Origin: Bacteroidota bacterium
GTDB taxonomy: Bacteria; Bacteroidota; Bacteroidia; Flavobacteriales; Flavobacteriaceae
DNA length: 64,000 nucleotides
Assembly (NCBI GenBank): GCA_027621175.1
Contig: JAQCCM010000002.1
Location: 124,001 to 188,000 of the forward strand
Reading direction: 5' to 3'
In this document: in pieces, positions 18,111-28,231 of the stretch
How positions within the stretch are numbered: position 1 is the stretch's first letter
Layout of the letters: every line of letters begins with the position of its first letter
The notes under the pieces: generated by a model
Told to the model about the DNA's origin: nothing
Seen by the model: the letters and a program-made list of their open reading frames with translations, nothing else
Databases searched by the model: none
Made by a program: the position numbers and the translations under genes

Positions 18111-18126
18111 ATTTGGATGCGTATCT

Positions 18127-20487
18127 TTGCAAAAAATTGCTTTGCTACGCTATCTATTATTTATTTTAATAAGTGTGGGATTCGCTTCCTATGCGCAATC
18201 CTATACACTTAGCGGCTCCATTACAGCTGCCGACACACAAGAAACCTTACTGGGTGTGACCGTTTATGCGCAATCCACAACCTCAGGAACGGTTACCAAT
18301 AATTATGGGGTGTATTCACTTACACTGCCAAAAGGGAATTACCGCATTGTATTTAAAAATCTTGGCTTTAAAACGAATATCCTTGAGGTTTCTTTAGACC
18401 GTGATCAAGTGCTCAATGTTTCGCTGGAACCACAATCGGAGGAACTGGACGAAGTAGTGGTAACTGAAGACGTGGAGCGCATTCGACTGCGCGCACCCGA
18501 AATGAGTGTGAATCGACTTTCATCCAACAGCATCAAACAAACTCCCGTAGTTCTGGGCGAATCCGATATCCTTAAAGTGATTCAACTTTTGCCTGGCGTT
18601 ACGAGCGCTGGCGAAGGGGCATCGGGCTTTAATGTACGTGGTGGTGGCGCAGACCAAAACCTAATCCTGTTAGACGAAGCAACTGTTTTTAACTCCTCGC
18701 ACCTGTTTGGGTTTTTCTCTATTTTTAATACAGACGCCATAAAAGATGTACAACTTTACAAGGGAGGCATACCTGCCTCTTACGGAGGAAGAACTGCTTC
18801 TGTTTTACGCATAGATCAAAAAGAAGGCACAAAAGACCGTGTGCGTTTTAACGGTGGCGTTGGTGTGGTTTCAAGTCGTGGGCTTCTTGAAGGACCACTT
18901 GGAAAAGGGTCGTTTTTAGTGGCGGGCCGAGGCACTTACGCCCATCTGTTTTTAAACGCATTTGATATATCAAACATTGCCTATTTCTACGACCTGAATA
19001 CGAAAATAACACTTCCTATAAATGACAAAAACCGCCTATTGCTATCGGGTTATTTTGGCAGAGACGTGGTAGCCTTTGACAATACTTTCGAAAACACCTA
19101 CGGTAACACGGTGGTTAATGTACGCTGGAATACGTTATTCTCAAATCGAGTGTTTGGAAATTTATCTCTTATTTATAGCGATTACTACTACGGGTTGGCA
19201 TTGGATTTTGTTGGATTTGATTGGGATTCCGGAATTCAAAACCTCAACTTAAAATACGATTTAAGCTACAATGTTTCTGAGAAACTATCTCTCGAGACTG
19301 GGATTCAAACCACATACTACAATTTCAATCCGGGCTTTATTAGACCCCTTACTGAAAGCTCGGGCTTTAATGACAAGCAGCTTCAACAAAAATTTGCAGC
19401 GGAAACGGCTATTTATGTAGGCGCGGAGCATGAGCTATCGCCAGCACTAGCACTACGCTACGGATTGCGTTTAAATCAATTTAACCGATTAGCGCAATCG
19501 GGACTGGAGCGTTATGCCAACGATCAACCCATCACATACAACAGCACACTCGGGATTTATCAAGAAGCAACGCCTATTGGCACCTATTCCAATGCAGAAA
19601 GCACCGCGTCGTTTACAAACATAGAACCTAGGTTTACGCTTGCCTATCGCACCAAAAAAAGTGCGTGGAAAGCAAGTTATCAGCGCATACATCAGTACTT
19701 ACATCTAATTTCAAACACTTCCTCACCTACTCCACTTGACGTATGGACCACAAGTGGCAAGTACCTAAAACCACAGCGTGGAGACCAATGGGCGGTTGGC
19801 TATGCCACCGAGCGTGATAATGGCAATTCGTTTGAAGTGGAAAGTTTTTATAAAATCACCCAAAACCGCTACGACTATATTGACGGTGCAGAACTGGTAG
19901 CCAACAAAGCCTTAGAACGGATTTTATTGGCTGGAAAAGGACGCGCATACGGGCTCGAAGTACTCTTCAAAAAAACACAAGGCCAGCTTACTGGGCTTGT
20001 GGCTTACACCCTATCCAAAGCAGAACAACAAACCAAAGGTTTTGGTCAGAACGATCCCGGTATCAATAACGGAGATTGGTATAATGCGCCCTATGACAAA
20101 ACCCACGATTTGAGTATGAGTGTGACCTATACACCTTCAAAACAGTGGCAATGGAACGCCAATTTTGTAGCACAAACAGGGCAACCTGTAACCTATCCTA
20201 TTGGACAGTATGAATTTATGGGAACCCGTGTGCCAAACTATGGAAAACGGAATGCGCAACGCCTACCCTTTTATCATCGGTTGGATATTGCTGCCACATT
20301 AACACCCAAAAAGAACAGCGTAAGAAAATTACAAGGAAGCTGGGTGTTTGGTATTTACAACATTTATAATCGCAGAAATGCTGCCACTATAAGTTTTAAG
20401 CAAGACCGTGAAACGGGAAACAATCAAGCGTATAGGCTTTCCATATTTGGTATTGTCCCTTCTGTAACATATAATATTCAATTCTAA
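18127..20487 (+). CDS. TonB-dependent receptor with carboxypeptidase-like N-terminal domain
   Basis: About 786 residues: signal peptide (YLLFILISVGFASYAQ), a CarboxypepD_reg-like domain (YTLSGSITAADTQETLLGVTV...LSLEPQ), a plug domain (TPVVLGESDILKVIQLLPGV...GFNVRGGGADQNLILLDEA) and a beta barrel ending in PSVTYNIQF. There is no ATG in the 5' part: the track uses TTG at 18127, and another TTG is at 18142. The TAnnTTTG-like box TATCTTTG (18122-18129) overlaps the first TTG, so a start at 18142 or coupling to icd are both possible. The DUF4249 lipoprotein gene overlaps its stop by one base; that pair is a common outer-membrane uptake or export unit of unknown substrate. Confidence 0.9.
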   Translation: MQKIALLRYLLFILISVGFASYAQSYTLSGSITAADTQETLLGVTVYAQSTTSGTVTNNYGVYSLTLPKGNYRIVFKNLGFKTNILEVSLDRDQVLNVSLEPQSEELDEVVVTEDVERIRLRAPEMSVNRLSSNSIKQTPVVLGESDILKVIQLLPGVTSAGEGASGFNVRGGGADQNLILLDEATVFNSSHLFGFFSIFNTDAIKDVQLYKGGIPASYGGRTASVLRIDQKEGTKDRVRFNGGVGVVSSRGLLEGPLGKGSFLVAGRGTYAHLFLNAFDISNIAYFYDLNTKITLPINDKNRLLLSGYFGRDVVAFDNTFENTYGNTVVNVRWNTLFSNRVFGNLSLIYSDYYYGLALDFVGFDWDSGIQNLNLKYDLSYNVSEKLSLETGIQTTYYNFNPGFIRPLTESSGFNDKQLQQKFAAETAIYVGAEHELSPALALRYGLRLNQFNRLAQSGLERYANDQPITYNSTLGIYQEATPIGTYSNAESTASFTNIEPRFTLAYRTKKSAWKASYQRIHQYLHLISNTSSPTPLDVWTTSGKYLKPQRGDQWAVGYATERDNGNSFEVESFYKITQNRYDYIDGAELVANKALERILLAGKGRAYGLEVLFKKTQGQLTGLVAYTLSKAEQQTKGFGQNDPGINNGDWYNAPYDKTHDLSMSVTYTPSKQWQWNANFVAQTGQPVTYPIGQYEFMGTRVPNYGKRNAQRLPFYHRLDIAATLTPKKNSVRKLQGSWVFGIYNIYNRRNAATISFKQDRETGNNQAYRLSIFGIVPSVTYNIQF

Positions 20488-21287
20488 TGAAAAAGTTAAT
20501 TTTTGTTTTTGGTCTATTCTTGATTTGGAGTTGCGAAGATCCTATTGATGTTAAACTCCCCAATACCGAGCAAAACGTGGTAATCGATGCCATGCTTTGG
20601 CGACCTGTTGCAGGCACGCAAGGCACACTAGAAGTTGTATTGACTAAAACTGCAGCCTTTTATTCAAATACAATTTCGCATATTTCAGGAGCAGATGTTT
20701 CGCTACACTATGGTAACACCAGCGTTCAAGCGGTTGAGGGCGATACTGGACGCTACAGTGCTGAAAACATACAAGTGTCTGAAAGTGATGTGTTTACAAT
20801 AAAAGTGGTGATTGATGATGTGGTTTATACCGCCACGGAAAAGCTTGTACTATCTACCACAATCGACAACATAACACAAGGACAGAATACCGTGTTTTCA
20901 GATGAGGAAGTAGAAGCTATTGTACAGTTTACAGACAGACCTGAGTTAGGGAATTATTACATTATGGATTTTGGCTATAATAATTTGTTTGTAACAAGAG
21001 ATGTGTTCTACAATGGGAATCAGCTCACATTTTCATTCTATTATGATGAGTTTTTTCCAAAAAACACCCCTACACCAGTGTATTTAATGGGTGTAGATAA
21101 AGATTTTTATACGTATATGCAGGTGCTTATTTCCCATGCAGGACAAGATGGTGGTGGTCCTTTTGCTACGGCAAAATCTACGTTGCGTGGAAACATCCAA
21201 AACACCGCTGACCCAGATGCATTTCCATTGGGCTATTTTAGGGTTGTTGAACGAGATAGCTTTATATTTACCGCAACAGAAAACTGA
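20487..21287 (+). CDS. DUF4249 family lipoprotein, partner of the TonB receptor
   Basis: 266 residues with a lipoprotein signal peptide (LFLIWSC, then EDP). The features ECxDPI-like start, VVIDAMLW and LTKTAAFYSN fit the DUF4249 family, which is found next to TonB receptors with a carboxypeptidase-like N-terminal domain throughout Bacteroidota. The ATG overlaps the receptor stop (TAATG), so they are coupled. It is shorter than many family members (usually 270-400). Presumed outer-membrane partner of the receptor; substrate unknown. Confidence 0.87.
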   Translation: MKKLIFVFGLFLIWSCEDPIDVKLPNTEQNVVIDAMLWRPVAGTQGTLEVVLTKTAAFYSNTISHISGADVSLHYGNTSVQAVEGDTGRYSAENIQVSESDVFTIKVVIDDVVYTATEKLVLSTTIDNITQGQNTVFSDEEVEAIVQFTDRPELGNYYIMDFGYNNLFVTRDVFYNGNQLTFSFYYDEFFPKNTPTPVYLMGVDKDFYTYMQVLISHAGQDGGGPFATAKSTLRGNIQNTADPDAFPLGYFRVVERDSFIFTATEN

Positions 21288-21505
21288 TGAACAAACGAAA
21301 TCTGTTTCGAGGACTACGTGCCATGGCTTATGCTATTGTGCTGGCTTTTATTGGGCCAACCGTATTAACCTCTGCGTTTAAAAATCAAGATCATCCGCTC
21401 TATATTCCTGTTTTGGGTGTAGCCATTTTGATGTGTGCTGCAGCCATTGCGCTAGGTTTTTGGGGGATTAAGCTCATGGTAAAAGGGCTGTTTAATGAAG
21501 AGTAA
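21287..21505 (+). CDS. small membrane protein, DUF6095-like
   Basis: 72 residues with two predicted membrane helices (YAIVLAFIGPTVLTSAF and IPVLGVAILMCAAAIALGFWGIKLMV) joined by the short FKNQDHPLY turn. This layout matches a small Flavobacteriia family that I recall as DUF6095. It starts at the last base of the DUF4249 stop and precedes thrS, where family members are often found. Function unknown. Confidence 0.8.
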   Translation: MNKRNLFRGLRAMAYAIVLAFIGPTVLTSAFKNQDHPLYIPVLGVAILMCAAAIALGFWGIKLMVKGLFNEE

Positions 21506-21536
21506 TCCTATTTAACGATTATCCTTTAAAAAGTTC

Positions 21537-21566
21537 TTGAACACTTACACAATCCGCTTATCTTTG
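21537..21566 (+). promoter_or_regulatory. thrS promoter
   Basis: TTG (21537-21539), a 19-base spacer and TATCTTTG (21559-21566) match the Bacteroidota consensus fully, 8 bases before the thrS ATG. Confidence 0.8.
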
Positions 21567-21574
21567 CCAACTAT

Positions 21575-23533
21575 ATGAGTTCAGTAATTGACATTCGTTT
21601 ACCCGACGGCGCCGTAAAGCAAATGCCCAGCGGCAGCACTCCTTTCGATGTAGCTAAAGCCATTAGCGAGGGATTGGCACGTGCTATCGTTTCAGCAGCT
21701 TACAACGGAGTGGTGGTTGAAACAAAAACACCCCTAACTGCAAACGGTGACTTGGTGCTTTATACCTTTAACGACGCAGCAGGAAGACAAGCCTTTTGGC
21801 ATTCTAGCGCGCACCTATTAGCGCAAGCCCTAGAACAACTTTACCCAGGAATAAAACTCACCATTGGTCCAGCTATTGACAGTGGTTTTTATTACGACGT
21901 AGACGCTGGGGAACACACCATTACGGAAAAAGAGTTGGGAGCTATTGAAAAACGTATGTTGGAACTTGCACGTGGCAAACACGAGTTTAAGATGCGCTCA
22001 TCTTCTAAAGCGGAAGCCCTAGCATTTTATAAAGAAGCAGGAAACGAGTACAAAACCGAACTGATAGAAGCCTTAGAAGACGGCACCATCACGTTTTGTG
22101 ATCATGATGATTTTACCGATTTGTGTCGTGGTGGACACATTCCAAACACAGGAATTGTAAAAGCCGTTAAGCTGACCAATATCGCAGGGGCATATTGGCG
22201 TGGCGATGAGAACAACAAACAACTCACCCGCATTTACGGGGTATCCTTTCCCAAACAAAAATTACTTACTGAGCATCTTGAACTTTTAGAAGAAGCTAAA
22301 AAACGTGATCACAGAAAATTAGGAGCGGAATTAGGTCTTTTTACGTTTTCACAAAAAGTAGGTCAGGGCTTGCCGCTTTGGCTGCCCAAAGGGGCAGCAC
22401 TGCGCGAGCGACTCGAGCAGTTTTTGCGCAAAGCGCAAAACAAAGCGGGATACGATCAGGTTGTTACCCCGCATATTGGACAAAAAGAACTTTATGTCAC
22501 TTCTGGACATTACGAAAAATATGGAGCTGATAGCTTTCAACCCATTCAAACACCTGCCGAAGGCGAAGAGTTTTTACTTAAACCCATGAACTGTCCGCAT
22601 CACTGCGAAATCTATAACGCTTCCCCTTGGAGCTATCGTGATCTACCCATACGTTTGGCAGAATTTGGTACCGTATATCGTTATGAACAAAGTGGTGAGT
22701 TACATGGACTAACGCGTGTTCGTGGATTCACTCAAGACGATGCACATATTTTCTGCACCCCCGAACAACTCAACGATGAGTTTATGGGTGTTATTGATTT
22801 GGTGCTTTATGTATTCAACGCGCTCGGATTTAAAGATTTTAAAACGCAAGTTTCTATACGTGACCCCGAAAAACCAGAAAAGTATATTGGCGATACCGCA
22901 CTTTGGGAAAAAGCAGAGCAAGCCATCATTGACGCTGCCGAGCAGAAAGGACTTGACTATGTTGTTGAAACTGGCGAAGCCGCATTTTATGGTCCTAAGC
23001 TTGACTTTATGGTTAAAGATGCATTAGGTAGAAGCTGGCAGTTAGGAACCATTCAAGTAGATTACAACTTACCTGAACGTTTTGACCTTAGTTATAAAGG
23101 AAGTGATAACGAAATGCATCGCCCGGTGATGATTCACAGAGCCCCATTTGGGAGTATGGAACGATTTGTAGCCATTTTAATTGAACATACAGGCGGAAAT
23201 TTCCCCTTATGGCTGACGCCCACACAGGTACAATTGCTCTGTGTGAGTGAAAAGCATGAAAAATACACTAAAAAAGTTTCAGAATTCTTAGAAAATAACG
23301 AAATTCGCGCCCTCGTGGATGATAGAAATGAGACTATTGGTAAAAAAATCCGCGAAGCTGAAATGAGCAAGGTGCCCTATATGGTCATCATAGGCGAACA
23401 AGAAGCTGCGCAAGAAACCGTCTCAGTTCGACAACACGGAGGAAACGACCTAGGGGTTATGCCACTAGATACTTTTGCAACACTGATTAAAAATAGAGCT
23501 GCAAAAGAAATTGAAATATTTACAACCAACTAA
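21575..23533 (+). CDS. thrS: threonyl-tRNA synthetase
   Basis: 652 residues, full length: TGS domain (1-62), editing domain with HxxxH ([17 protein letters not shown]) and the zinc/editing Cys in [14 protein letters not shown], the class II catalytic core ([10 protein letters not shown] with the zinc Cys, [34 protein letters not shown]) and an anticodon domain from about 545. It charges tRNA-Thr. It is the first gene of a translation cluster thrS-infC-rpmI-rplT. Confidence 0.98.
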   Translation: MSSVIDIRLPDGAVKQMPSGSTPFDVAKAISEGLARAIVSAAYNGVVVETKTPLTANGDLVLYTFNDAAGRQAFWHSSAHLLAQALEQLYPGIKLTIGPAIDSGFYYDVDAGEHTITEKELGAIEKRMLELARGKHEFKMRSSSKAEALAFYKEAGNEYKTELIEALEDGTITFCDHDDFTDLCRGGHIPNTGIVKAVKLTNIAGAYWRGDENNKQLTRIYGVSFPKQKLLTEHLELLEEAKKRDHRKLGAELGLFTFSQKVGQGLPLWLPKGAALRERLEQFLRKAQNKAGYDQVVTPHIGQKELYVTSGHYEKYGADSFQPIQTPAEGEEFLLKPMNCPHHCEIYNASPWSYRDLPIRLAEFGTVYRYEQSGELHGLTRVRGFTQDDAHIFCTPEQLNDEFMGVIDLVLYVFNALGFKDFKTQVSIRDPEKPEKYIGDTALWEKAEQAIIDAAEQKGLDYVVETGEAAFYGPKLDFMVKDALGRSWQLGTIQVDYNLPERFDLSYKGSDNEMHRPVMIHRAPFGSMERFVAILIEHTGGNFPLWLTPTQVQLLCVSEKHEKYTKKVSEFLENNEIRALVDDRNETIGKKIREAEMSKVPYMVIIGEQEAAQETVSVRQHGGNDLGVMPLDTFATLIKNRAAKEIEIFTTN

Positions 23534-23544
23534 ATTCTTTTGTT

Positions 23545-24096
23545 ATAGCAATAAGAAGAAGAAGAAGCAGAGGCCCTGCTCGAATCATAAAAGAAGATAA
23601 ACACCGAATCAATCAAAAGATTCGGGTGCCTGAAGTACGTTTGGTTGGTGACAACGTTGAAATGGGTGTATATCCATTGCAAAAAGCCCTGCAAAAAGCA
23701 GGTGAGTTGGAGTTAGACTTGGTTGAAATTTCACCAAACGCTGCTCCACCGGTGTGTAAAATCATCGACTATAAAAAGTTCCTTTACGAGCAAAAAAAGC
23801 GCGAAAAGGTAATGAAAGCAAACGCCTCTAAGGTGGTGCTGAAAGAAATAAGGTTTGGACCACAAACCGACGAGCATGATTACGAGTTTAAAAAGAAGCA
23901 CGCAATCAAGTTTTTAGAAGAGGGCGCAAAGCTAAAAGCATTTGTGTTTTTTAAAGGACGCTCGATTATTTTTAAAGAACAAGGCCAAATCTTGTTGCTG
24001 CGATTGGCGCAAGACTTGGAGGATTATGGCAAAGTAGAACAGTTGCCTAAGTTAGAAGGAAAGCGGATGATTATGTTAATCAATCCGAAAAAATAA
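23545..24096 (+). CDS. infC: translation initiation factor IF-3, apparently with an AUA start
   Basis: The ORF track starts at GTG 23626 and loses the N-terminus. In the same frame, reading back from there gives [19 protein letters not shown], a normal IF-3 N-terminus, and before it an arginine run. No ATG, GTG, TTG or CTG occurs in frame between the thrS stop (23531-23533) and 23626. The best start is ATA at 23545 (codons ATA GCA ATA AGA AGA AGA AGA, i.e. an MAIRRRR-type start), giving 183 residues. infC in E. coli starts at AUU, which lets IF-3 repress its own synthesis; an AUA start here would serve the same purpose. C-domain motifs ([25 protein letters not shown]) are intact. Confidence 0.93.
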   Translation: MAIRRRRSRGPARIIKEDKHRINQKIRVPEVRLVGDNVEMGVYPLQKALQKAGELELDLVEISPNAAPPVCKIIDYKKFLYEQKKREKVMKANASKVVLKEIRFGPQTDEHDYEFKKKHAIKFLEEGAKLKAFVFFKGRSIIFKEQGQILLLRLAQDLEDYGKVEQLPKLEGKRMIMLINPKK

Positions 24097-24109
24097 AAAA
24101 GGAAGTAGT

Positions 24110-24307
24110 ATGCCTAAGATGAAAACCAAGTCGAGTGCCAAAAAACGCTTTAAGCTAACAGGTACAGGGAAAATCAAACGCAAGCATGCGTTTAAGAGTC
24201 ATATTTTGACAAAAAAATCTAAGAAGCGTAAGCTTAAACTAACCCAAAGTGGTTTGGTTCACGAAAGCGACGCTGACAATATCAAGGAACAACTTCGTTT
24301 AAAATAA
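24110..24307 (+). CDS. rpmI: 50S ribosomal protein L35
   Basis: 65 residues, highly basic. The family start [31 protein letters not shown] is intact. It lies 13 bases after infC and 60 before rplT, the usual infC-rpmI-rplT order. Confidence 0.97.
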   Translation: MPKMKTKSSAKKRFKLTGTGKIKRKHAFKSHILTKKSKKRKLKLTQSGLVHESDADNIKEQLRLK

Positions 24308-24367
24308 TAATAACCTGAAGTCGGCTTTAAAAGTGAGTTACTCCGCCTGCTTCACAATTTGTAAATC

Positions 24368-24712
24368 ATGCCAAGATCAGTAAACTCTGTAGCTTCTAGA
24401 GCAAGAAGAAAGAAAATTTTAAAACTAGCCAAAGGATACTTTGGTAGAAGAAAAAACGTGTGGACGGTTGCTAAAAACGCCGTTGAAAAAGCTCTACTTT
24501 ACGCATACCGCGACCGTAGAAATAAAAAACGTAGTTTCCGCGCATTATGGATTACACGTATCAATGCTGGTGCGCGTCTTTATGGTATGTCATACTCACA
24601 ATTTATGGGTAAAGTGAATGCCAATAACATTGCACTAAACCGTAAAGTATTGGCTGACTTAGCCATGAACCACCCAGAGGCATTTAAGGCGGTGGTTGAT
24701 AAAGTAAAATAA
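24368..24712 (+). CDS. rplT: 50S ribosomal protein L20
   Basis: 114 residues, normal length: [35 protein letters not shown] and the later [22 protein letters not shown] are standard L20. It is an early assembly protein of the 50S subunit and ends the cluster, 4 bases before the convergent dnaB stop; no terminator fits between them. Confidence 0.97.
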   Translation: MPRSVNSVASRARRKKILKLAKGYFGRRKNVWTVAKNAVEKALLYAYRDRRNKKRSFRALWITRINAGARLYGMSYSQFMGKVNANNIALNRKVLADLAMNHPEAFKAVVDKVK

Positions 24713-24716
24713 GAAA

Positions 24717-26231
24717 CTAGAACGGCATATCGTCGTCTGACGAAGAATCAAACGCATCGTTTGGATCTATGCGAGGCGTTTGAAACGATTCATCCGAGTT
24801 TATCTTGGACTGGAACTCTGTTGGTGCGTCAAACGAATCCAAGTTATCAAACTTACCTAATGCTCCGATAAATTTCAATCGGATACTATCCAAACCACCA
24901 TTTCGGTGTTTAGCAATAATAAATTCTGCCTGTCCGGCAGCAGGCGTACGTTCCTCGTCGTCCCACTCATCAATTTTGTAATATTCAGGACGATAAATAA
25001 ATGTTACCAAATCGGCATCTTGCTCAATGGCTCCTGATTCACGCAAATCTGAAATTTGCGGACGCTTACTGCCACCCCTCGTTTCAACAGCACGAGAAAG
25101 TTGCGAAAGCGCAATTACAGGAATTTCCAATTCTTTTGCCAAGGCTTTAAGATTCCGAGAGATCGTGGAGATTTCTTGCTCACGATTTCCTGCTTTACTA
25201 CTTCCCCCTGGCGTCATAAGCTGCAAGTAATCGATCATAATCATTCGAATACCAAACTGTGACGATAAACGTCGTGCTTTAGCGCGAAGGTCAAATATAG
25301 ATAACGAAGGAGTGTCATCAATATATAAAGGGGCATTTTCTAAAGCAGACACCTTTACATTGAGCTGCTTCCATTCGTGATCTTCTAATTTTCCGGTACG
25401 CAGTTTTTCAGATGAAAGACCCGTTTCAGATGAAATTAATCTCGTAATCAATTGTACGGATGACATTTCCAAAGAGAAAAAGGCAACCGGAATGTTTTGT
25501 TCAACGGCAATATTCCGTGCCATAGATAAGGTAAACGCTGTTTTACCCATACCTGGGCGAGCTGCGACAATAATCAAATCACTATTTTGCCACCCCGAAG
25601 TAAGTTTGTCCACCCCAAAAAAACCAGATGGCACCCCACTCATTCCTTCCTGATTAGCAATTTCTTCAATTTTTTTCTTGGCCTGAATCACAAGATTTTG
25701 CGCCGTTGTCGTTGACGACTTTAAATTCCCCTGCGAGACTTCGTAAAGTTTTGATTCTGCTTTGTCAAGCATGTCAAAAACATCTTTGGTTTCATCGTAG
25801 GCCTCCTCAATAATTTCACTTGAAATTTTAATCAAACTGCGCTGAATGTATTTCTGAAGAATGATACGCGCATGATATTCAATATGCGCCGAGGAAGATA
25901 CTTTTTTGGAAAGCTGAATCAAATAAAAATCACCACCAACTTGATTCAATTTAGCATCTTTTTTAAGCTGTGCTGAAACAGTTAACAAGTCAATTGGTTC
26001 TGAATTTTCGAACAACTTGACCATAGCGGTAAAAATAATTTGATGCGCTTCGCGATAAAATGCATCCGGAAGTAAAATATCAATTACCCCATCCACCCCT
26101 TTTTTATCTATCATCATGGCGCCAAGCACCACTTCTTCAAAATCGATTACTTGTGGTGGCAGCTTTCCGCGCTCCATAGGTACTACTGTTGCAGGAGAAA
26201 CTACAGACGGATTAGGATTCATTTTTTCCAT
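24717..26231 (-). CDS. dnaB: replicative DNA helicase DnaB
   Basis: 504 residues. The N-terminal domain (PPQVIDFEEVVLGAMMIDKKGVDGVIDIL...FYREAHQIIF) is followed by a RecA-like helicase core with Walker A ARPGMGKTAF, Walker B MIMIDYLQLM, the Gln/Arg segment ALSQLSRAVETRGG...SDLRESGAIEQDAD, and the late FIIAKHRNGG. The acidic tail ends DDDMPF, like SSB-style tails. It unwinds DNA at the replication fork. No intein is inserted at the P-loop. Confidence 0.97.
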   Translation of the reverse strand: MEKMNPNPSVVSPATVVPMERGKLPPQVIDFEEVVLGAMMIDKKGVDGVIDILLPDAFYREAHQIIFTAMVKLFENSEPIDLLTVSAQLKKDAKLNQVGGDFYLIQLSKKVSSSAHIEYHARIILQKYIQRSLIKISSEIIEEAYDETKDVFDMLDKAESKLYEVSQGNLKSSTTTAQNLVIQAKKKIEEIANQEGMSGVPSGFFGVDKLTSGWQNSDLIIVAARPGMGKTAFTLSMARNIAVEQNIPVAFFSLEMSSVQLITRLISSETGLSSEKLRTGKLEDHEWKQLNVKVSALENAPLYIDDTPSLSIFDLRAKARRLSSQFGIRMIMIDYLQLMTPGGSSKAGNREQEISTISRNLKALAKELEIPVIALSQLSRAVETRGGSKRPQISDLRESGAIEQDADLVTFIYRPEYYKIDEWDDEERTPAAGQAEFIIAKHRNGGLDSIRLKFIGALGKFDNLDSFDAPTEFQSKINSDESFQTPRIDPNDAFDSSSDDDMPF

Positions 26232-26336
26232 GACACTAAACTACATGAATTGTATTATATAGAACGGGGAAATCGCAAAAACTAACGAACAAAAAAGCGG
26301 TTAATAACACAAACAAAATTGTTCATAAGCCAAACA

Positions 26337-27290
26337 TTACTCGTCATAAACTCCCATAGCAAAAAACTTTTCCATACGCTCTTGCACCAGGTCTTTTGTA
26401 GGTTTGTCTTTAAGCTCCGCAAAGGTTTTGCAAATGGTTTTTCGAACGGTCTCGAACATGGCATCGCGATTTGTGTGTGCTCCGCCTAAGGGTTCTTTAA
26501 CAATTGAGTCAATCAATTTTTGACGCTTCATATCTTTGGCCGTAAGTTTTAAGGCTTCAGCTGCTTGCTCTTTGTATTCCCAACTGCGCCATAAAATAGA
26601 AGAACAAGATTCGGGGGAAATTACGGAATACCACGTGTTTTCGAGCATAAACACACGGTCACCAACGCCTATTCCAAGTGCACCCCCAGAAGCACCTTCG
26701 CCAATAATGACGACAATAATAGGTACTTTAAGTCGGGACATTTCAAGAATATTACGCGCAATGGCTTCACCCTGCCCACGTTCCTCAGCCTCCAATCCTG
26801 GATATGCTCCCGGTGTATCTACAAAACACACAACAGGAAGGTTGAATTTTTCAGCAGACTTCATTAAGCGTAGCGCCTTACGGTACCCCTCTGGATTCGC
26901 CATACCGAAATTTCGGTATTGTCGGGTTTTGGTATTGTACCCTTTTTGCTGACCTATAAACATAAAGCTTTGATCCCCAATTTTTCCCAAACCACCAATC
27001 ATAGCCTTATCGTCCTTAACCGTTCTGTCTCCGTGAAGTTCCAAGAAACTGCCTTTTGTTAGGGCATTTATGTAATCTAAGGTATAGGGCCTGGATGGGT
27101 GTCGTGAAACTTGTACACGCTGCCATGCGGTAAGGTTGCCGTAAATTTCTTTTTTTAAATCAACAAGACGTTCCGAGATTTTTGCACAGGTATCCGTAAC
27201 GTCTACATCGCTTTCGTCTCCAATGAGCTCGCATTTCTGTAGTTGATCTTCTAACTCTTTAATAGGTTGCTCAAAGTCCAAATACTCCAT
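26337..27290 (-). CDS. accA: acetyl-CoA carboxylase carboxyltransferase subunit alpha
   Basis: 317 residues from the ATG at 27290 ([14 protein letters not shown]); the track start adds six residues upstream. Motifs include [19 protein letters not shown], the crotonase-like core [36 protein letters not shown] and [13 protein letters not shown]. With AccD (not in this window) it moves the carboxyl group from carboxybiotin to acetyl-CoA, starting fatty acid synthesis. It appears to have its own promoter at 27311. Confidence 0.97.
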   Translation of the reverse strand: MEYLDFEQPIKELEDQLQKCELIGDESDVDVTDTCAKISERLVDLKKEIYGNLTAWQRVQVSRHPSRPYTLDYINALTKGSFLELHGDRTVKDDKAMIGGLGKIGDQSFMFIGQQKGYNTKTRQYRNFGMANPEGYRKALRLMKSAEKFNLPVVCFVDTPGAYPGLEAEERGQGEAIARNILEMSRLKVPIIVVIIGEGASGGALGIGVGDRVFMLENTWYSVISPESCSSILWRSWEYKEQAAEALKLTAKDMKRQKLIDSIVKEPLGGAHTNRDAMFETVRKTICKTFAELKDKPTKDLVQERMEKFFAMGVYDE

Positions 27291-27310
27291 AGTGTGGTTG
27301 TTATACATAG

Positions 27311-27318
27311 CAAATATA
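27311..27318 (-). promoter_or_regulatory. -7 box for accA
   Basis: The minus strand reads TATATTTG, an exact consensus, 21 bases before the accA ATG and directly after the end of the EamA gene. Confidence 0.65.
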
Positions 27319-27319
27319 C

Positions 27320-28231
27320 TTAAATTGATATCTGACTACCTACTTGTTTTGCTTTTTTTGTCCGTCTTAGCTTGAGAATTCCATTTGCAATCACAGCAGA
27401 TAAAATACATAAAACGCCTATGTAGAAAGGAGTTGACATGGCTTCTTTTTCACCAAAAACCACATAAGCCAAAGTAATCCCGTATACAGGCTCCATGTTT
27501 ATACCAAGCATGATAGAATAAGGTGTAAGATGCCGCATCACCACAATGGAAACTACAAAAGCGTACGAAGTACAAACAAATGCAAGCAGTGATAACCAAA
27601 AGAAATCTTGAGGGGAAATATCAAAAAAAGCGGGGGTAAATGCCCCTTGTGTAGCCAAAAGAACGCTAACGACTAATGCACCAACCAGAAGCTCATAAAA
27701 AGACAACACATAAGGATTTGTCTTGCTTACAAATTTGCCATTCACCAACGTAAACACCACAGCTAAAACAGTGGATATTCCAGCATACATAAACCCTTTT
27801 AGATGTACACCATCAGCGCCCAAAACCAATACCAATCCAATAATAACGAGTAAGCCAAATAAGACTTCGTAACCTATGACTTTTCGTTTGTAAAAAATGG
27901 GTTCCAACAACGAAGTAAGAAATGCACCAGAAGAAAGTACAGAAAGCGTAACAGAAACATTTGAAACTTTAACCGCTCCGAAAAATGTAATCCAGTGAAA
28001 GGCAATAAGAATACCACTAACAATGGCAACCCAAGCAATGGTTTTTGAAACTCGAAACGAATGCTTGCGCATCCATAAAAAAACACCCAAACCAATAGTA
28101 GCAAGTGTCATGCGATACCAGACCAATGGAATAGCAGAAATGCTAATAAGCGCACCCAATACCGCCGTGAATCCAAAAATGATGACAATAAAATGAAAGT
28201 GTATTGTACTTAAGAATTTATCTTTTTGCAT
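27320..28231 (-). CDS. EamA/DMT-superfamily transporter
   Basis: About 303 residues from the internal Met ([16 protein letters not shown]) by ORF-track arithmetic; the track start adds 13 more. Ten hydrophobic helices in two EamA halves: [25 protein letters not shown]...[15 protein letters not shown] in the first and [20 protein letters not shown]...[14 protein letters not shown] in the second. Drug/metabolite efflux by family; substrate unknown. It overlaps the end of the LptG-type gene and is the last of a tgt-LptG-EamA string. Confidence 0.9.
   Translation of the reverse strand: MQKDKFLSTIHFHFIVIIFGFTAVLGALISISAIPLVWYRMTLATIGLGVFLWMRKHSFRVSKTIAWVAIVSGILIAFHWITFFGAVKVSNVSVTLSVLSSGAFLTSLLEPIFYKRKVIGYEVLFGLLVIIGLVLVLGADGVHLKGFMYAGISTVLAVVFTLVNGKFVSKTNPYVLSFYELLVGALVVSVLLATQGAFTPAFFDISPQDFFWLSLLAFVCTSYAFVVSIVVMRHLTPYSIMLGINMEPVYGITLAYVVFGEKEAMSTPFYIGVLCILSAVIANGILKLRRTKKAKQVGSQISI

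Noticed and set aside
24308-24367. L20-leader-like regulatory RNA between rpmI and rplT
   Set aside because: The 60-base gap has no clear paired structure, and the autoregulatory leader in other bacteria lies before rpmI; not supported here.
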